From Chitinophagaceae bacterium (lineage in GTDB: Bacteria > Bacteroidota > Bacteroidia > Chitinophagales > Chitinophagaceae), in the NCBI GenBank assembly GCA_947454235.1, contig CANGIY010000001.1, positions 248,001-312,000 on the forward strand: DNA of 64,000 bases. The letters are read 5' to 3'. Under the pieces are notes generated by a model. That model made no database searches. It was not told the DNA's origin and worked only from the letters and a program-made list of their open reading frames with translations. A program made the translations under genes and the position numbers. Position 1 is the stretch's first letter. Each line of letters opens with the position of its first letter. This document shows, one piece after another, positions 26,294-35,635 of the stretch.

Positions 26294-28687
26294 ATGAACC
26301 ACCTCAATCTCTATTCACTTTTCTGCCACTTACAGTCAAAATACATCAAACACTTTTTGTTGTTTGTGGCGTTATGGGTTGGTGCTTCAGTAGTTGTACA
26401 TGGGCAACAAAGCGAACACATAAAAGTCGAAAAGTTATGGGCGAAGAGAAAGGAGCCAAAGTGGTTATATATTCCTTTATACATGAAGGATGGTTGGAAT
26501 GTCGTAAAAAAGGGGAATAGATATGGTATTGTTGATTTGCGAGGAAAACAGGTGTTACCAATAAAATACCTCAGTATCACTCAAGGTAGATATTTGGTGC
26601 TCTGCCAATCACCTAAAAAAGTAGAAATATATAAAGACAAAAAGCTGGTGCTTAAAATTCCGGGCCTTGCAAAGGAAATGCTTTTAAACGATAGTGGCTA
26701 TAGCTACGATGATACAATAAGATCGGAAATAGCGAAATTGGAATATCTGGCAGGGAATTCAAAGATTGCTGTTTTTCATATTGGTGAAACATGTTACCTG
26801 ATAGATACTAATGGAAAAATGGCCTTTAAGACCAATGAAAAGATTCTGCAGCATGTAGATATAGATAGCCTTCGACGAGCTCTGTTTCCAATTTACAATA
26901 ACAGGCGATTGACGGTGATCGATGGCACAGGTGACACAATTTTAAAAGATGCTGACTCTAACAGATTCAGGCTTAGATTGGTGAACCTACTACGGGGGTA
27001 TTCTTTTGAATATAAGTTGGAAACAAGGGGCGTATATTATCATTGGGAAAGGCAACCTAACCCAATTTTTTATGATTACCAACGACATAAAAGAATTCCG
27101 CCCGACTCGTTAATCGAGAAAATATATAAATCTGATTTTCCGAGTGCATACTATTATACTCGACTGAAATCTTTGGATGGTACTCATTTTTCCAACCAGG
27201 TTTTAGATACCAATTTAAAAGTATTGTTTGAACTGCCCTACGGCTACATAGAAATTGGGAATGCAGATAACTTGATTTATTCAGAGAATGGTAAATATGG
27301 AATCATGAAGTTGCACTCCGGAAGGAAGTTGGTTCCTGCCGAATTTGATAGAATCAGTTTTGACGGGAATTGTATTGTTTATGAAAAAGATACACAGCAG
27401 TTTTTTTCTGACACGTCTTGTTCTTTTCTGTATAAAGCCCCGCATAAGAGTAATCAATTTTGGAAACCGGTATATTTGGTAGAAGGGAAGATTTATGAGT
27501 ATCTCAATGATTCGGTATTTGGTGTGTATTGGGGGGCTGATAGTTTCAAATATGAAAATGCTAATTCAGTACCTATAAATTTACAAATTACTTCAGGTCA
27601 CAAATCTAACGATCAAATCAGTGATGGTAATGCCTCTACACTCCAAGATACAGCAATTGCTGATGTCAAAGGCAGTTTTAAAGATGGTTTGATGATTGCT
27701 TTTAATCGATCTAAAAAGTGTGGTTATGTAGATACATTCCTGCACTGGGTTGTTCCCCCTCAGTTTTGTAATTGCTCCCAATTTTATAAAGGTCATGCAG
27801 CGGTCTGTCAGGATGAGGGTTCGCGAGGGAAAGTCATCGGAAGAAGAGGTAATTTCCTTCCAACCGGTGGGTTTTCAGGGTATCCTGTATATGAAAATGC
27901 CTTTGAAATTGACATAAATAGAGAGTATCGATATTTAAAGCAGCAAGTGATTTTAGTGGATTCAAATGGTCGAAAATTGATAAATGACACATTCAATTAC
28001 TTTAATGACATATCAAAAACCTTTATGACTGCAGGAAATTTTGATGAAATTGAGTTTTTGTTTCATCTAGACTCGACAGGGCATTTTGTGAAAATTGACA
28101 GTTCAAAAAACGTTCGCCGCGTGCTAAGGTTGAAAGATAGGGTATTAATTACTATGGATTTTACGCCAACGCGCAATCGAATACTTGAAGTTGATAAATT
28201 GTCAGAAAAAATCACCTCTTTTACTTTTCCTAAAGGAGATTCAAGTCTTGAATACTATAGTGCTTTATCAAACAATTCAGCAATTGCGTTTAAGCTACAT
28301 GAAAATGCATTTACGTTAGTAGATTCAAACTACATTCCGAAAAATAAAATGGATGAATTTTCCGGCGGTGAAGATTTTCAAATTTGGAAGTTTCATGACA
28401 GCTTTGTTGTTGTTACAGATTCACAAAGAATAGCCTTTCAATCGCATTTTTATTATCCCGTAGAATACATATCAAGTGCAAATATTTTAGGTGTCCAAAG
28501 TTTTTACGGTGAAGCTCTTTATAGTTTTGAAAAAGGAAAATTTCTGAATCGCAATGTGAAGGATGTTTACTGGAATCGTGAAAGTCCATTCATTATCTAC
28601 AAATGCAGCGATGAAATTGGTTTTTTAGACATGAAGGGCAACCTCAAGGTTGTGATACGAAATGGGAAAGTACACAAGATGGAGTAA
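26294..28687 (+). CDS. Exported WG-repeat protein
   Basis: The preprotein has 797 residues and an N-terminal signal region (HFLLFVALWVGASVVVHG, cut before Q). The body contains scattered WG-type repeats: RYGIVDLRGKQVLPIKY near 76-92, KYGIMKLHSGRKLVPAEFD, KCGYVDTFLHWVVPPQF, and EIGFLDMKGNLKVV near the end. These repeats are thought to form beta structures used in binding. There is no sorting domain at the C-terminus. Partner and role are unknown. Codon use is AT-rich compared with the neighbouring helicase, which could mean weak expression or recent acquisition. Confidence 0.75.
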   Translation: MNHLNLYSLFCHLQSKYIKHFLLFVALWVGASVVVHGQQSEHIKVEKLWAKRKEPKWLYIPLYMKDGWNVVKKGNRYGIVDLRGKQVLPIKYLSITQGRYLVLCQSPKKVEIYKDKKLVLKIPGLAKEMLLNDSGYSYDDTIRSEIAKLEYLAGNSKIAVFHIGETCYLIDTNGKMAFKTNEKILQHVDIDSLRRALFPIYNNRRLTVIDGTGDTILKDADSNRFRLRLVNLLRGYSFEYKLETRGVYYHWERQPNPIFYDYQRHKRIPPDSLIEKIYKSDFPSAYYYTRLKSLDGTHFSNQVLDTNLKVLFELPYGYIEIGNADNLIYSENGKYGIMKLHSGRKLVPAEFDRISFDGNCIVYEKDTQQFFSDTSCSFLYKAPHKSNQFWKPVYLVEGKIYEYLNDSVFGVYWGADSFKYENANSVPINLQITSGHKSNDQISDGNASTLQDTAIADVKGSFKDGLMIAFNRSKKCGYVDTFLHWVVPPQFCNCSQFYKGHAAVCQDEGSRGKVIGRRGNFLPTGGFSGYPVYENAFEIDINREYRYLKQQVILVDSNGRKLINDTFNYFNDISKTFMTAGNFDEIEFLFHLDSTGHFVKIDSSKNVRRVLRLKDRVLITMDFTPTRNRILEVDKLSEKITSFTFPKGDSSLEYYSALSNNSAIAFKLHENAFTLVDSNYIPKNKMDEFSGGEDFQIWKFHDSFVVVTDSQRIAFQSHFYYPVEYISSANILGVQSFYGEALYSFEKGKFLNRNVKDVYWNRESPFIIYKCSDEIGFLDMKGNLKVVIRNGKVHKME

Positions 28688-28714
28688 GTGGAGGATGGCA
28701 CTTTTCAGTTCCCT

Positions 28715-29431
28715 TCAACTCGTTGGGTGATTTCCTTTTCTGAACCACTTAAAACACGGATTCAAAATAGTTATTGCAATAAAAATTGATGAGAAAAACT
28801 GAATGATGTAGTTTGCTAAGCTACCTGAAGTTTTAGTTGAATTGAGAACGACAGCTAAGACTAGAAAAGTTAGAATGATTAATGAAAGCCAATAACTGAG
28901 GTTTTTACATATAGAAATAGTAAAGTTGCTTTTTACGTAAGCTATAATATAAATACTTCCTACAGCGGTACTCGAATGTTGTAGTATTTTAAAAACTGGA
29001 ACGTTTATCCCAAAGAAAGACAGGCTGGTTGAGAAAACTGAGAAATGGGTAACAAAAAAACCAGTCTTGTGAGTGAACGAGTCCCATAATAAATGGCTTG
29101 ATGCACCCACAAGAATTGAAAAAAGGATTATGAAAAAAGAGTTTAGTACAGATGCATTGTAGCTAATATGTTGGGTTTTTTTTGGTGTTATTTTTAACGT
29201 AGTTGACTCAAAAATGAAACGGTACCAGTAAAATACAGCTAAACCCGAAATTAAGTTGAAACAAAATAGACCCGGAATAGTGTGGCTAATTGTACTTTTT
29301 ATTGTTAGCCTCAAAAAGTACTCAAAATCGGGAGCCATAGCACCAATTACCAATGCCGGGTGAGAAAAATAATTAGGAAGTATTTTTTTGAGCGGCAAAA
29401 CGATTGCCGGATGAGCAAATGTAAAAGGCAT
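28715..29431 (-). CDS. DUF4184 family membrane protein
   Basis: The protein has 238 residues. The N-terminus is the DUF4184 hallmark MPFTFAHPAIVLPL, then VIGAMAPDFEYFLRL, and in the middle ASSHLLWDSFTHKTG. About six hydrophobic segments indicate an inner-membrane protein. The histidines and aspartates in these motifs recall metal-dependent membrane hydrolases, but the function is unknown. The gene is monocistronic with its own -7 box, and converges on the WG-repeat gene. Confidence 0.85.
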   Translation of the reverse strand: MPFTFAHPAIVLPLKKILPNYFSHPALVIGAMAPDFEYFLRLTIKSTISHTIPGLFCFNLISGLAVFYWYRFIFESTTLKITPKKTQHISYNASVLNSFFIILFSILVGASSHLLWDSFTHKTGFFVTHFSVFSTSLSFFGINVPVFKILQHSSTAVGSIYIIAYVKSNFTISICKNLSYWLSLIILTFLVLAVVLNSTKTSGSLANYIIQFFSSIFIAITILNPCFKWFRKGNHPTS

Positions 29432-29449
29432 TTTTTGTTATAAATTTAG

Positions 29450-29457
29450 CAAAGCTA
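29450..29457 (-). promoter_or_regulatory. -7 box TAGCTTTG of the DUF4184 gene
   Basis: The minus strand reads TAGCTTTG, a perfect TAnnTTTG, 18 bases before the ATG at 29431. Confidence 0.55.
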
Positions 29458-29573
29458 CTTGTATCATTTTCGAATTTTCTGCAAATACATATTTAATAAC
29501 GTTCAGTCGATGCAATTATTATGGTTGATAGGATGTGTTTTACCCCATTTTTTGTCCTTCTACATAATTCTGC

Positions 29574-29581
29574 TACCTTAG
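29574..29581 (+). promoter_or_regulatory. -7-like box TACCTTAG directly before polA (leaderless geometry)
   Basis: This is one mismatch from TAnnTTTG. Four spacer bases then ATG at 29586, the same spacing as at 13053, 13907, 21729 and 33038. Confidence 0.45.
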
Positions 29582-29585
29582 CTGT

Positions 29586-32420
29586 ATGCAGGAAAAAAAG
29601 TTGTTTTTATTAGATGCGCTGGCATTGATATACCGCGCATACTATGCATTGATAAGGGCGCCTAGGGTTACCAGCAAGGGTAAAAATACCAATGCGCAGT
29701 TCGGTTTCACGACTGCCTTGCTCGATTTGCTCAATAAAGAAAAGCCTTCGCACCTCGCTGTTGTATTCGATACTTCAGCACCCACCGAAAGACACATTGA
29801 TTTTGAAGGCTATAAAGCAAACCGTCAGGAGACACCCGAAGATTTGCGTGCTGCATTGCCCGATATCAAGCGCATCATCAGGGGCTTTAATTTGCCTGTA
29901 CTTGAAATGGATGGCTTTGAAGCCGATGATATTATTGGTACTGTAGCAAAAGAAGCCGCGGGGTTAGGTTATACTGTGTATATGGTAACACCCGATAAAG
30001 ATTACGGTCAGCTTGTGAGCGAAAGTATTTTCATGTACAAGCCATCGCTGCAAGGTGGAGGTGTTGAAATACTCGGTGAAAAAGAGATTTGCGAAAAATG
30101 GGGTATCAAGCGCGTTGAACAGGTGATTGATATGCTGGGGCTTATGGGTGATACTGCCGATAATATTCCGGGTATTCCGGGTGTGGGCGAAAAGACCGCA
30201 GCTAAGTTGCTGGCAGAGTTTGATACATTGGAAAATGTACTTGAAAACGCTGCCGGACTGAAAGGTGCATTGGGCGAAAAAGTGCGTAACGGTAAAGACC
30301 TGGCCATCATGTCAAAGAAGCTTGCGACCATTATTACAAGTGTTCCGATATTGTTCCACGAAGAAGAGTTCAGGGTAAAGGATAAGGACAACGAAGCGCT
30401 TTCAGCGGTGTTCAATGAGTTGGAATTTAAAACACTAGGTAAGCGTATTTTAGGTGAGCCCAACCCTGTCGTGCCTAAGTCGGTTGATTTGTTTGGTAAC
30501 CCCATCAATACACCACAGCGCGAGTTATTTGGTGCTCCCGTTCAGGCTGTAGTCAATGTTGAGGTCACAGATGCCGAGACAGAAACTGAATCAGTTGTGT
30601 TGCAAACGATAGCTACTGTACCCCATGAATATACCTTGGTAACTGAAAAAAGCGATATCGAAACACTCGTAAAAACGTTACTTCAACAATCAGAAATTGC
30701 CTTTGATACTGAAACTACCGGGCTCGATGCCAATCTGGCTGAAATGGTGGGTATGAGCTTTTCGTGGGAGAAAGGAAAAGGCTACTTTGTTGCAGTACCC
30801 ACTGATAAAGAAGGTGTTGTTGAGATATTGAACATGTTCAACCCGCTGTGGCATAGCACAGAAATGCGTTGGGTAGGGCAGAACATCAAGTACGATTTGT
30901 TGATTTTGAAGTGGTATGGCTTTGAGGTGAAGGGAACTATTTACGATACCATGCTGGCGCATTATGTCATTGATCCCGATGGTAAAAGAAGTATGGATAT
31001 GCTCAGTGAAAAATACCTTGGCTACTCGCCTGTGAGCATTGAAACGCTGATTGGTAAGAAGGGCAAGGGACAACTGAGTATGCGCGATGTGCCGTTGGAG
31101 CAAGTAAAAGAATACGCGGCTGAAGATGCCGATGTCACGTTCCAACTAAAGACCACATTTGAGCCATTGCTCGATGAGCAGGTAGTGCGCAGGGTTTTTA
31201 ATGAAGTTGAAAATCCGCTGGTGCCGGTGCTGGTTGATATGGAATATGAGGGCATAAACCTCGATGAACAGTTTTTGCGTGACTACTCAAAAGAACTTGA
31301 GAAAGACATTACACTTGTTCAGGCTTCAATCTATAAACATGCAGGCGTTAATTTCAATATCGGTTCGCCAAAGCAATTGGGTGAAGTGTTGTTTGAAATA
31401 ATGAAAATTGACCCAGGGCAAAAAAAGACCAAAACCGGGCAGTACGCAACGGGTGAAGACGTGCTACAAAAGTTGCGCCACAAGCATGAGATTGTAGAAG
31501 ACATACTTACCTATCGCGAACTGACGAAGTTAAAAAGCACTTATGTCGATTCATTGCCTGATTTGATTAATCCGCGCACGGGCAGGTTGCATACTTCTTA
31601 TAATCAGGCGGTAGCGGTTACAGGTAGGCTGAGTAGCAATAACCCCAATTTGCAGAACATACCTATTCGCACCGACAGAGGTCGCGAGATAAGGAAAGCG
31701 TTTATTTCTCGTGGGCCTGGTCACGTTCTGGTATCTGCCGATTACTCACAAATTGAGTTGCGCATTGTTGCGGCAGTAAGTGGAGATGTGAATATGGTGC
31801 AGGCATTCAAAGACAAAAAAGACATTCATACTGCCACGGCAGCCAAGGTGTACAATGTACCTGAAGAAGAAGTGACTTCTACTCAAAGGAGAAATGCGAA
31901 AGCAGTGAACTTCGGTATTATTTACGGTCAATCGGCATTCGGACTGGCAGAGAATCTGGGTATATCACGAACTGAGGCAAAATCAATCATTGATAACTAT
32001 TTCGTACAGTATTCGTCTATTAAAAAGTACATGGATGATAGCATAAACCGGGCGAAAGACAATGGCTATGCCGAAACAGTGATGGGGCGCAAGCGCTGGT
32101 TGAAAGATTTATATTCAGCTAATTTCACGGTAAGGGGTTTTGCCGAGCGCAACGCCATCAATATGCCAATACAAGGTACTGCTGCCGATATGATAAAGCT
32201 CGCTATGATTGCCATTCACAAAGAACTGCGCATTCGCAAGCTCAAAACAAAGATGTTGCTGCAAGTACACGATGAATTGGTGTTTGATGTGCCTGAAGAT
32301 GAGCTGGATATCGTTCGTCCTATCATTAAGGAGTGCATGGAAAGTGCCATGGCATTGCCAAATGGAGTGCCATTACTGGTAGAAACTGGTTACGGTAAAA
32401 ACTGGCTCGAGGCGCACTAG
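29586..32420 (+). CDS. polA: DNA polymerase I
   Basis: PolA fills gaps in repair and removes Okazaki primers. The 944-residue protein has all three domains. A 5' nuclease covers about 1-290 (LLDALALIYRAYYAL, FEADDIIGT, VTPDKDYGQLV, LMGDTADNIPGIPGVGEKTA). A 3'-5' exonuclease covers about 340-540, with intact acidic residues in AFDTETTGLD, so proofreading should be active. The polymerase covers about 560-944 (GRLSSNNPNLQNIPIRT, SADYSQIELRI, RRNAKAVNFGIIYG, LLQVHDELVFDVP). A -7-like TACCTTAG ends four bases before the ATG. Confidence 0.97.
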   Translation: MQEKKLFLLDALALIYRAYYALIRAPRVTSKGKNTNAQFGFTTALLDLLNKEKPSHLAVVFDTSAPTERHIDFEGYKANRQETPEDLRAALPDIKRIIRGFNLPVLEMDGFEADDIIGTVAKEAAGLGYTVYMVTPDKDYGQLVSESIFMYKPSLQGGGVEILGEKEICEKWGIKRVEQVIDMLGLMGDTADNIPGIPGVGEKTAAKLLAEFDTLENVLENAAGLKGALGEKVRNGKDLAIMSKKLATIITSVPILFHEEEFRVKDKDNEALSAVFNELEFKTLGKRILGEPNPVVPKSVDLFGNPINTPQRELFGAPVQAVVNVEVTDAETETESVVLQTIATVPHEYTLVTEKSDIETLVKTLLQQSEIAFDTETTGLDANLAEMVGMSFSWEKGKGYFVAVPTDKEGVVEILNMFNPLWHSTEMRWVGQNIKYDLLILKWYGFEVKGTIYDTMLAHYVIDPDGKRSMDMLSEKYLGYSPVSIETLIGKKGKGQLSMRDVPLEQVKEYAAEDADVTFQLKTTFEPLLDEQVVRRVFNEVENPLVPVLVDMEYEGINLDEQFLRDYSKELEKDITLVQASIYKHAGVNFNIGSPKQLGEVLFEIMKIDPGQKKTKTGQYATGEDVLQKLRHKHEIVEDILTYRELTKLKSTYVDSLPDLINPRTGRLHTSYNQAVAVTGRLSSNNPNLQNIPIRTDRGREIRKAFISRGPGHVLVSADYSQIELRIVAAVSGDVNMVQAFKDKKDIHTATAAKVYNVPEEEVTSTQRRNAKAVNFGIIYGQSAFGLAENLGISRTEAKSIIDNYFVQYSSIKKYMDDSINRAKDNGYAETVMGRKRWLKDLYSANFTVRGFAERNAINMPIQGTAADMIKLAMIAIHKELRIRKLKTKMLLQVHDELVFDVPEDELDIVRPIIKECMESAMALPNGVPLLVETGYGKNWLEAH

Positions 32421-32441
32421 TTTGGTTTACAGATTACTTCC

Positions 32442-32473
32442 ATCGTGCCGGGGATGCCCGGCACGATTTTTTT
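32442..32473 (+). terminator. Intrinsic terminator after polA
   Basis: ATCGTGCCGGG (32442-32452) pairs perfectly with CCCGGCACGAT (32457-32467), followed by seven T residues. Confidence 0.92.
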
Positions 32474-32604
32474 ATCAAAACATATAGTTATAGAAAATTA
32501 TAACATTACAAAGAGGTGAAAAAACAAGTTAAAATATTCGATTATTAAGAAAATAACGCTACTTTGGTGCTTTGAATTTTTAAACAATAATCAAATTTTA
32601 GAAA

Positions 32605-32952
32605 ATGGGAAATCCACAAAAGTTTTTTGTAAATCAGACAGCCTACATTATTAACGGAACAATCATTGTTCGCCTAGGTAGCACACCCGGACAGGAAAGT
32701 GGTCAAGTAAGTTTTACATTAAATCCAAATCAATCTTTAATGGTTCCTTATGGTGATCCTAGCGACCCGTATGTTGATCAACTTACACTTTCGGCAATGG
32801 TTGACAATGGTGGAGCTGTTGTGCTCTCTGATCAGGTGGTAATTACAAGAGGTTCTAATTTGGACAATTTGTTCAATACGAATGACACTGTTTACATCAA
32901 TGTCGTGAACGATAATTTCGTTATTAACACCGGCAATACCTGGACAGTGTAA
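32605..32952 (+). CDS. Small hypothetical protein (115 aa), predicted beta-rich
   Basis: There is no signal peptide, membrane helix or cysteine. The composition is rich in Asn, Thr, Val and Asp with alternating hydrophobic residues (AYIINGTIIVRLG, GQVSFTLNPNQSLMVPYG, TVYINVVNDNFVINTG), which suggests a small beta-sandwich. I do not recognise a family. A near-consensus box (TACTTTGG) lies about 40 bases upstream, and hairpins on both sides make it a separate unit between polA and the transporter. Confidence 0.65.
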   Translation: MGNPQKFFVNQTAYIINGTIIVRLGSTPGQESGQVSFTLNPNQSLMVPYGDPSDPYVDQLTLSAMVDNGGAVVLSDQVVITRGSNLDNLFNTNDTVYINVVNDNFVINTGNTWTV

Positions 32953-32973
32953 GTACTTTTCTTGAACTTATTG

Positions 32974-33012
32974 AAACAGCCGCCTAAATTTAATGTTGGG
33001 CGGCTGTTTGGT
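32974..33012 (+). terminator. Intrinsic terminator after the 115-aa gene
   Basis: AAACAGCCGCC (32974-32984) pairs perfectly with GGCGGCTGTTT (32999-33009). The T-tract is short, so termination may be partial. Confidence 0.65.
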
Positions 33013-33037
33013 TTAATAATGCATTGGTGGCAGTTCG

Positions 33038-33045
33038 TACCTTTG
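33038..33045 (+). promoter_or_regulatory. -7 box TACCTTTG directly before the transporter gene (leaderless geometry)
   Basis: A perfect TAnnTTTG box identical to that of rnpB, four spacer bases, then ATG at 33050. Confidence 0.6.
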
Positions 33046-33049
33046 CGCC

Positions 33050-33916
33050 ATGCTTTATATCGCCATCACTATTGCGCTCAATATTGTGCTTGCAGTGTTG
33101 TTTAAACAATTCCCCAAGTGGGGTATTGATGCGATGCAGGCTATTGTTGCTAATTATTTCGTTTGCATACTCACCGGTAGCCTTTTTATTGGGCAGGTGC
33201 CTTACAATGCAGGTGTGTTACAAGAGCCGTGGTTGCCATGGGCATTGGGTATGGGCACAGGGTTTATTTCTTTGTTCAACTTAATTGCTTACTCAACAAA
33301 GGTTGATGGGATAACGACTACTACCATCGCCAACAAACTTTCGCTTGCTATCCCTATTACGTTTGCTTTATTTTTCATGGGTGAGACAGCCGGCATAATG
33401 AAGGCAACCGGGCTTTTGCTCACCATACCTGCCATTTTACTCACTGCCTATACCAAGGAAGCGAAAACGCATCATTTAAGTTTGTTACCTCCTCTGGCGT
33501 TGTTTATTGGTAGTGGTATACTCGATACCCTCATGAATTATGTACAGCACAATATGCTCACTAGTCCGGGTAGTCAGGCGTTGTTTGCTATTTATTGTTT
33601 TAGTTCGGCGGGGGTAGTAGGTGTGTTATTGATGGGGTGGAGGGTATTGCGCGGCAATATCACATTCAGCATTAAAAATTTGCTGGCGGGGGTAGCCATC
33701 GGCATTCCCAATTATTTTTCTATTTACTTTTTAATTCGCTCGCTCAATAATTCGGGCTATCCGTCAACGGTCACTTTTCCTGTGCTGAATGTGGGTATAC
33801 TCGTGGCTTCTACGCTCACGGCAGTCATATTTTTCAAAGAAAAAATGAACGGATTGCGTATTATTGGACTTGTTTTGTCGTTGGCTGCCATACTTTGCAT
33901 CACAATGGCAGGGTAA
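33050..33916 (+). CDS. EamA/DMT-superfamily transporter-like membrane protein
   Basis: The protein has 288 residues, nearly all hydrophobic, with about ten predicted membrane helices in two homologous halves, the layout of drug/metabolite transporters. The first half has STKVDGITTTTIANKLSLAIP and FFMGE; the second has FLIRSLNNSGYPSTVTFPVLNVG, ending FFKEKMNGLRIIGLVLSLAAI, which are typical EamA positions. The substrate cannot be predicted. It starts the run transporter - YigZ - queG with gaps of 13 and -1 bases, so the three probably form one transcript from the leaderless promoter. Confidence 0.85.
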   Translation: MLYIAITIALNIVLAVLFKQFPKWGIDAMQAIVANYFVCILTGSLFIGQVPYNAGVLQEPWLPWALGMGTGFISLFNLIAYSTKVDGITTTTIANKLSLAIPITFALFFMGETAGIMKATGLLLTIPAILLTAYTKEAKTHHLSLLPPLALFIGSGILDTLMNYVQHNMLTSPGSQALFAIYCFSSAGVVGVLLMGWRVLRGNITFSIKNLLAGVAIGIPNYFSIYFLIRSLNNSGYPSTVTFPVLNVGILVASTLTAVIFFKEKMNGLRIIGLVLSLAAILCITMAG

Positions 33917-33929
33917 CTTTTTTATATAA

Positions 33930-34541
33930 ATGGAAGATAAGTTTCAGTACACAACCATAGCGGGTCATGCTACAGGCGATTTTCGCGACCGGGGCAGTAA
34001 GTTCTTAGCTTACGCATGGCCTATTGCTTCTTCCGATGATATTAAAGCACATTTGCAGGCACTGAAGAAAGAACATCCCAAGGCAGTACACCATTGCTAT
34101 GCATGGCGGTTGGGTATCGATGGACATCTGTTCAGGGCTAATGACGATGGAGAGCCGTCAGGTAGTGCAGGCAGACCTATTTTAGGGCAACTTGACAGTT
34201 TGGGACTGACAAATATTCTCGTGGTTGTGGTGCGGTATTTTGGGGGTACATTGTTGGGCGTTCCGGGTTTAATCAACGCATATAAAACAGCAACTGCACT
34301 CGCCGTCACCGATACGCCAAAGGTTGTAAAGTGGGTAGAAGAGCAATATGAATTCACGTTTGATTACCCTGCCATGGGTGAGGTACTTTATCATATTAAG
34401 CAAGCAGAAGGCGCAGTTTACCATCAGGATTTACAACTCTTTTGTACCATCAGGGCAGGTTTGCCCATCAAGTATAAAGATGGCTGCCTGAAGAAACTTT
34501 CAGAAATTAGAAATTTGGAAATGAAGCGAATAGACCGCTGA
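33930..34541 (+). CDS. YigZ / IMPACT family protein
   Basis: The protein has 203 residues. It has the UPF0029 N-terminal domain with RGSKFLAYAWPI, KAVHHCYAWRLG, ANDDGEPSGSAGRPIL and VVVRYFGGTLLGVPGLINAY, and a C-terminal ferredoxin-like domain (about 140-203). Eukaryotic IMPACT regulates Gcn2; the role of bacterial YigZ is not well defined. Its TGA overlaps the ATG of queG by one base (TGATG), indicating translational coupling. Confidence 0.93.
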   Translation: MEDKFQYTTIAGHATGDFRDRGSKFLAYAWPIASSDDIKAHLQALKKEHPKAVHHCYAWRLGIDGHLFRANDDGEPSGSAGRPILGQLDSLGLTNILVVVVRYFGGTLLGVPGLINAYKTATALAVTDTPKVVKWVEEQYEFTFDYPAMGEVLYHIKQAEGAVYHQDLQLFCTIRAGLPIKYKDGCLKKLSEIRNLEMKRIDR

Positions 34542-35473
34542 TGACCACTGCCGAAAAACATAAAAAGCTCATACTCGATGAAGCCCTGAGGTTGGGGTTC
34601 ATGGGTATGTATGTGGCTAAAGCCGGAAAGCTGGAAGACGATGCACGACGGCTGGAACAGTGGCTGAGTAAGGGTTTTCAGGCAGGCATGTCGTACATGG
34701 AGCGCAATTTCGATTTGCGGATTGATCCAACAAAGCTGGTGCCCGGCGCGAAAACTGTACTTACTTTTCCGTTCAATTATTTCCCGGAACAAACACAGCA
34801 ACCCCATGCCCCCAAAATAGCCCGTTACGCTTATGGTGCCGACTATCACGATGTGATAAGGGCTAAGCTGAACGCATTGCTGGAATTTATTCGCACTAAT
34901 ATAGGTGTGGTTGAAGGTCGCGGATTTGTTGATAGCGCACCTGTGCTGGAACGGGCATGGGCTGTGAACAGTGGTTTTGGCTGGGTGGGTAAGAATGGCA
35001 ATCTCATCAATCCCAAGACAGGCAGTTATTTCTTTTTATCGACATTAATCACAGATTTGGAACTGGAGCCCGATCTGCCGTTCAGCACCAATCACTGTGG
35101 TAGTTGTACTCGTTGTATAGACGCCTGCCCCACCGAAGCAATAGTTGCTCCGAAGGTAATTGACGGGAACAAGTGTATTTCTTACCTCACCATCGAGCTG
35201 AAAGATGCATTGATACCCAAGGAAATGGAACTTCAACTAGATGGCTGGATGTTTGGCTGCGACGTTTGTCAGCAGGTGTGCCCATGGAACAGGTTTTCAA
35301 AACCACATAGTCATGAAGAACTCATCCCGATACCTGAAATTCTCAACTTTACCCAAAACGATTGGGAGCATTTACAAGAGCCTGAATTCAAAGCAATTTT
35401 CAAGCATTCTCCACTAAAACGGTCGAAATATTCAGGGATTATGAGAAATGTTAAGGTTATTTCAAAAAAATGA
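34541..35473 (+). CDS. queG: Epoxyqueuosine reductase QueG
   Basis: QueG reduces epoxyqueuosine to queuosine in the wobble position of certain tRNAs, using cobalamin and two 4Fe-4S clusters. The protein has 310 residues. Visible are the N-terminal cobalamin-binding domain (FMGMYVAKAGKLEDDARR, GFQAGMSYMERN), ARYAYGADYHDVI, VDSAPVLERAWAVNSGFGWVGKN, and the cluster motifs CGSCTRCIDACPTEA and CDVCQQVCPWN. The last 19 codons (from 35414) occur again, slightly diverged, at 37891-37949. The gene end may therefore have been rebuilt by insertion of the downstream island. Confidence 0.95.
   Translation: MTTAEKHKKLILDEALRLGFMGMYVAKAGKLEDDARRLEQWLSKGFQAGMSYMERNFDLRIDPTKLVPGAKTVLTFPFNYFPEQTQQPHAPKIARYAYGADYHDVIRAKLNALLEFIRTNIGVVEGRGFVDSAPVLERAWAVNSGFGWVGKNGNLINPKTGSYFFLSTLITDLELEPDLPFSTNHCGSCTRCIDACPTEAIVAPKVIDGNKCISYLTIELKDALIPKEMELQLDGWMFGCDVCQQVCPWNRFSKPHSHEELIPIPEILNFTQNDWEHLQEPEFKAIFKHSPLKRSKYSGIMRNVKVISKK
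35414..35472 (+). repeat. Left copy of a 59-bp direct repeat (3' end of queG)
   Basis: This segment encodes the QueG C-terminus (LKRSKYSGIMRNVKVISKK). It is repeated in the same orientation at 37891-37949 with six mismatches, including an uninterrupted 33-base identity. Both copies are 59 bases long with no gaps. Confidence 0.88.
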
Positions 35474-35635
35474 TGATTTGTTTGGAATTCGCGGTTAAAT
35501 ACAGATTAGATAAGGCATTTTTGTAAATATATCAATTCAAGGGTAGGTGTTATAGAAATAAATCAAAGTATTATAAAAAACACACTGGTTTAAAAGTGCC
35601 GAGTAATCAAGTCGGTAATATTGAAGGATAAGCTG

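Noticed and set aside
30008-30508. A 166-codon minus-strand frame opposite polA
   Set aside because: Low-complexity Ser/Pro-rich translation with no family match, opposite a strongly conserved gene.
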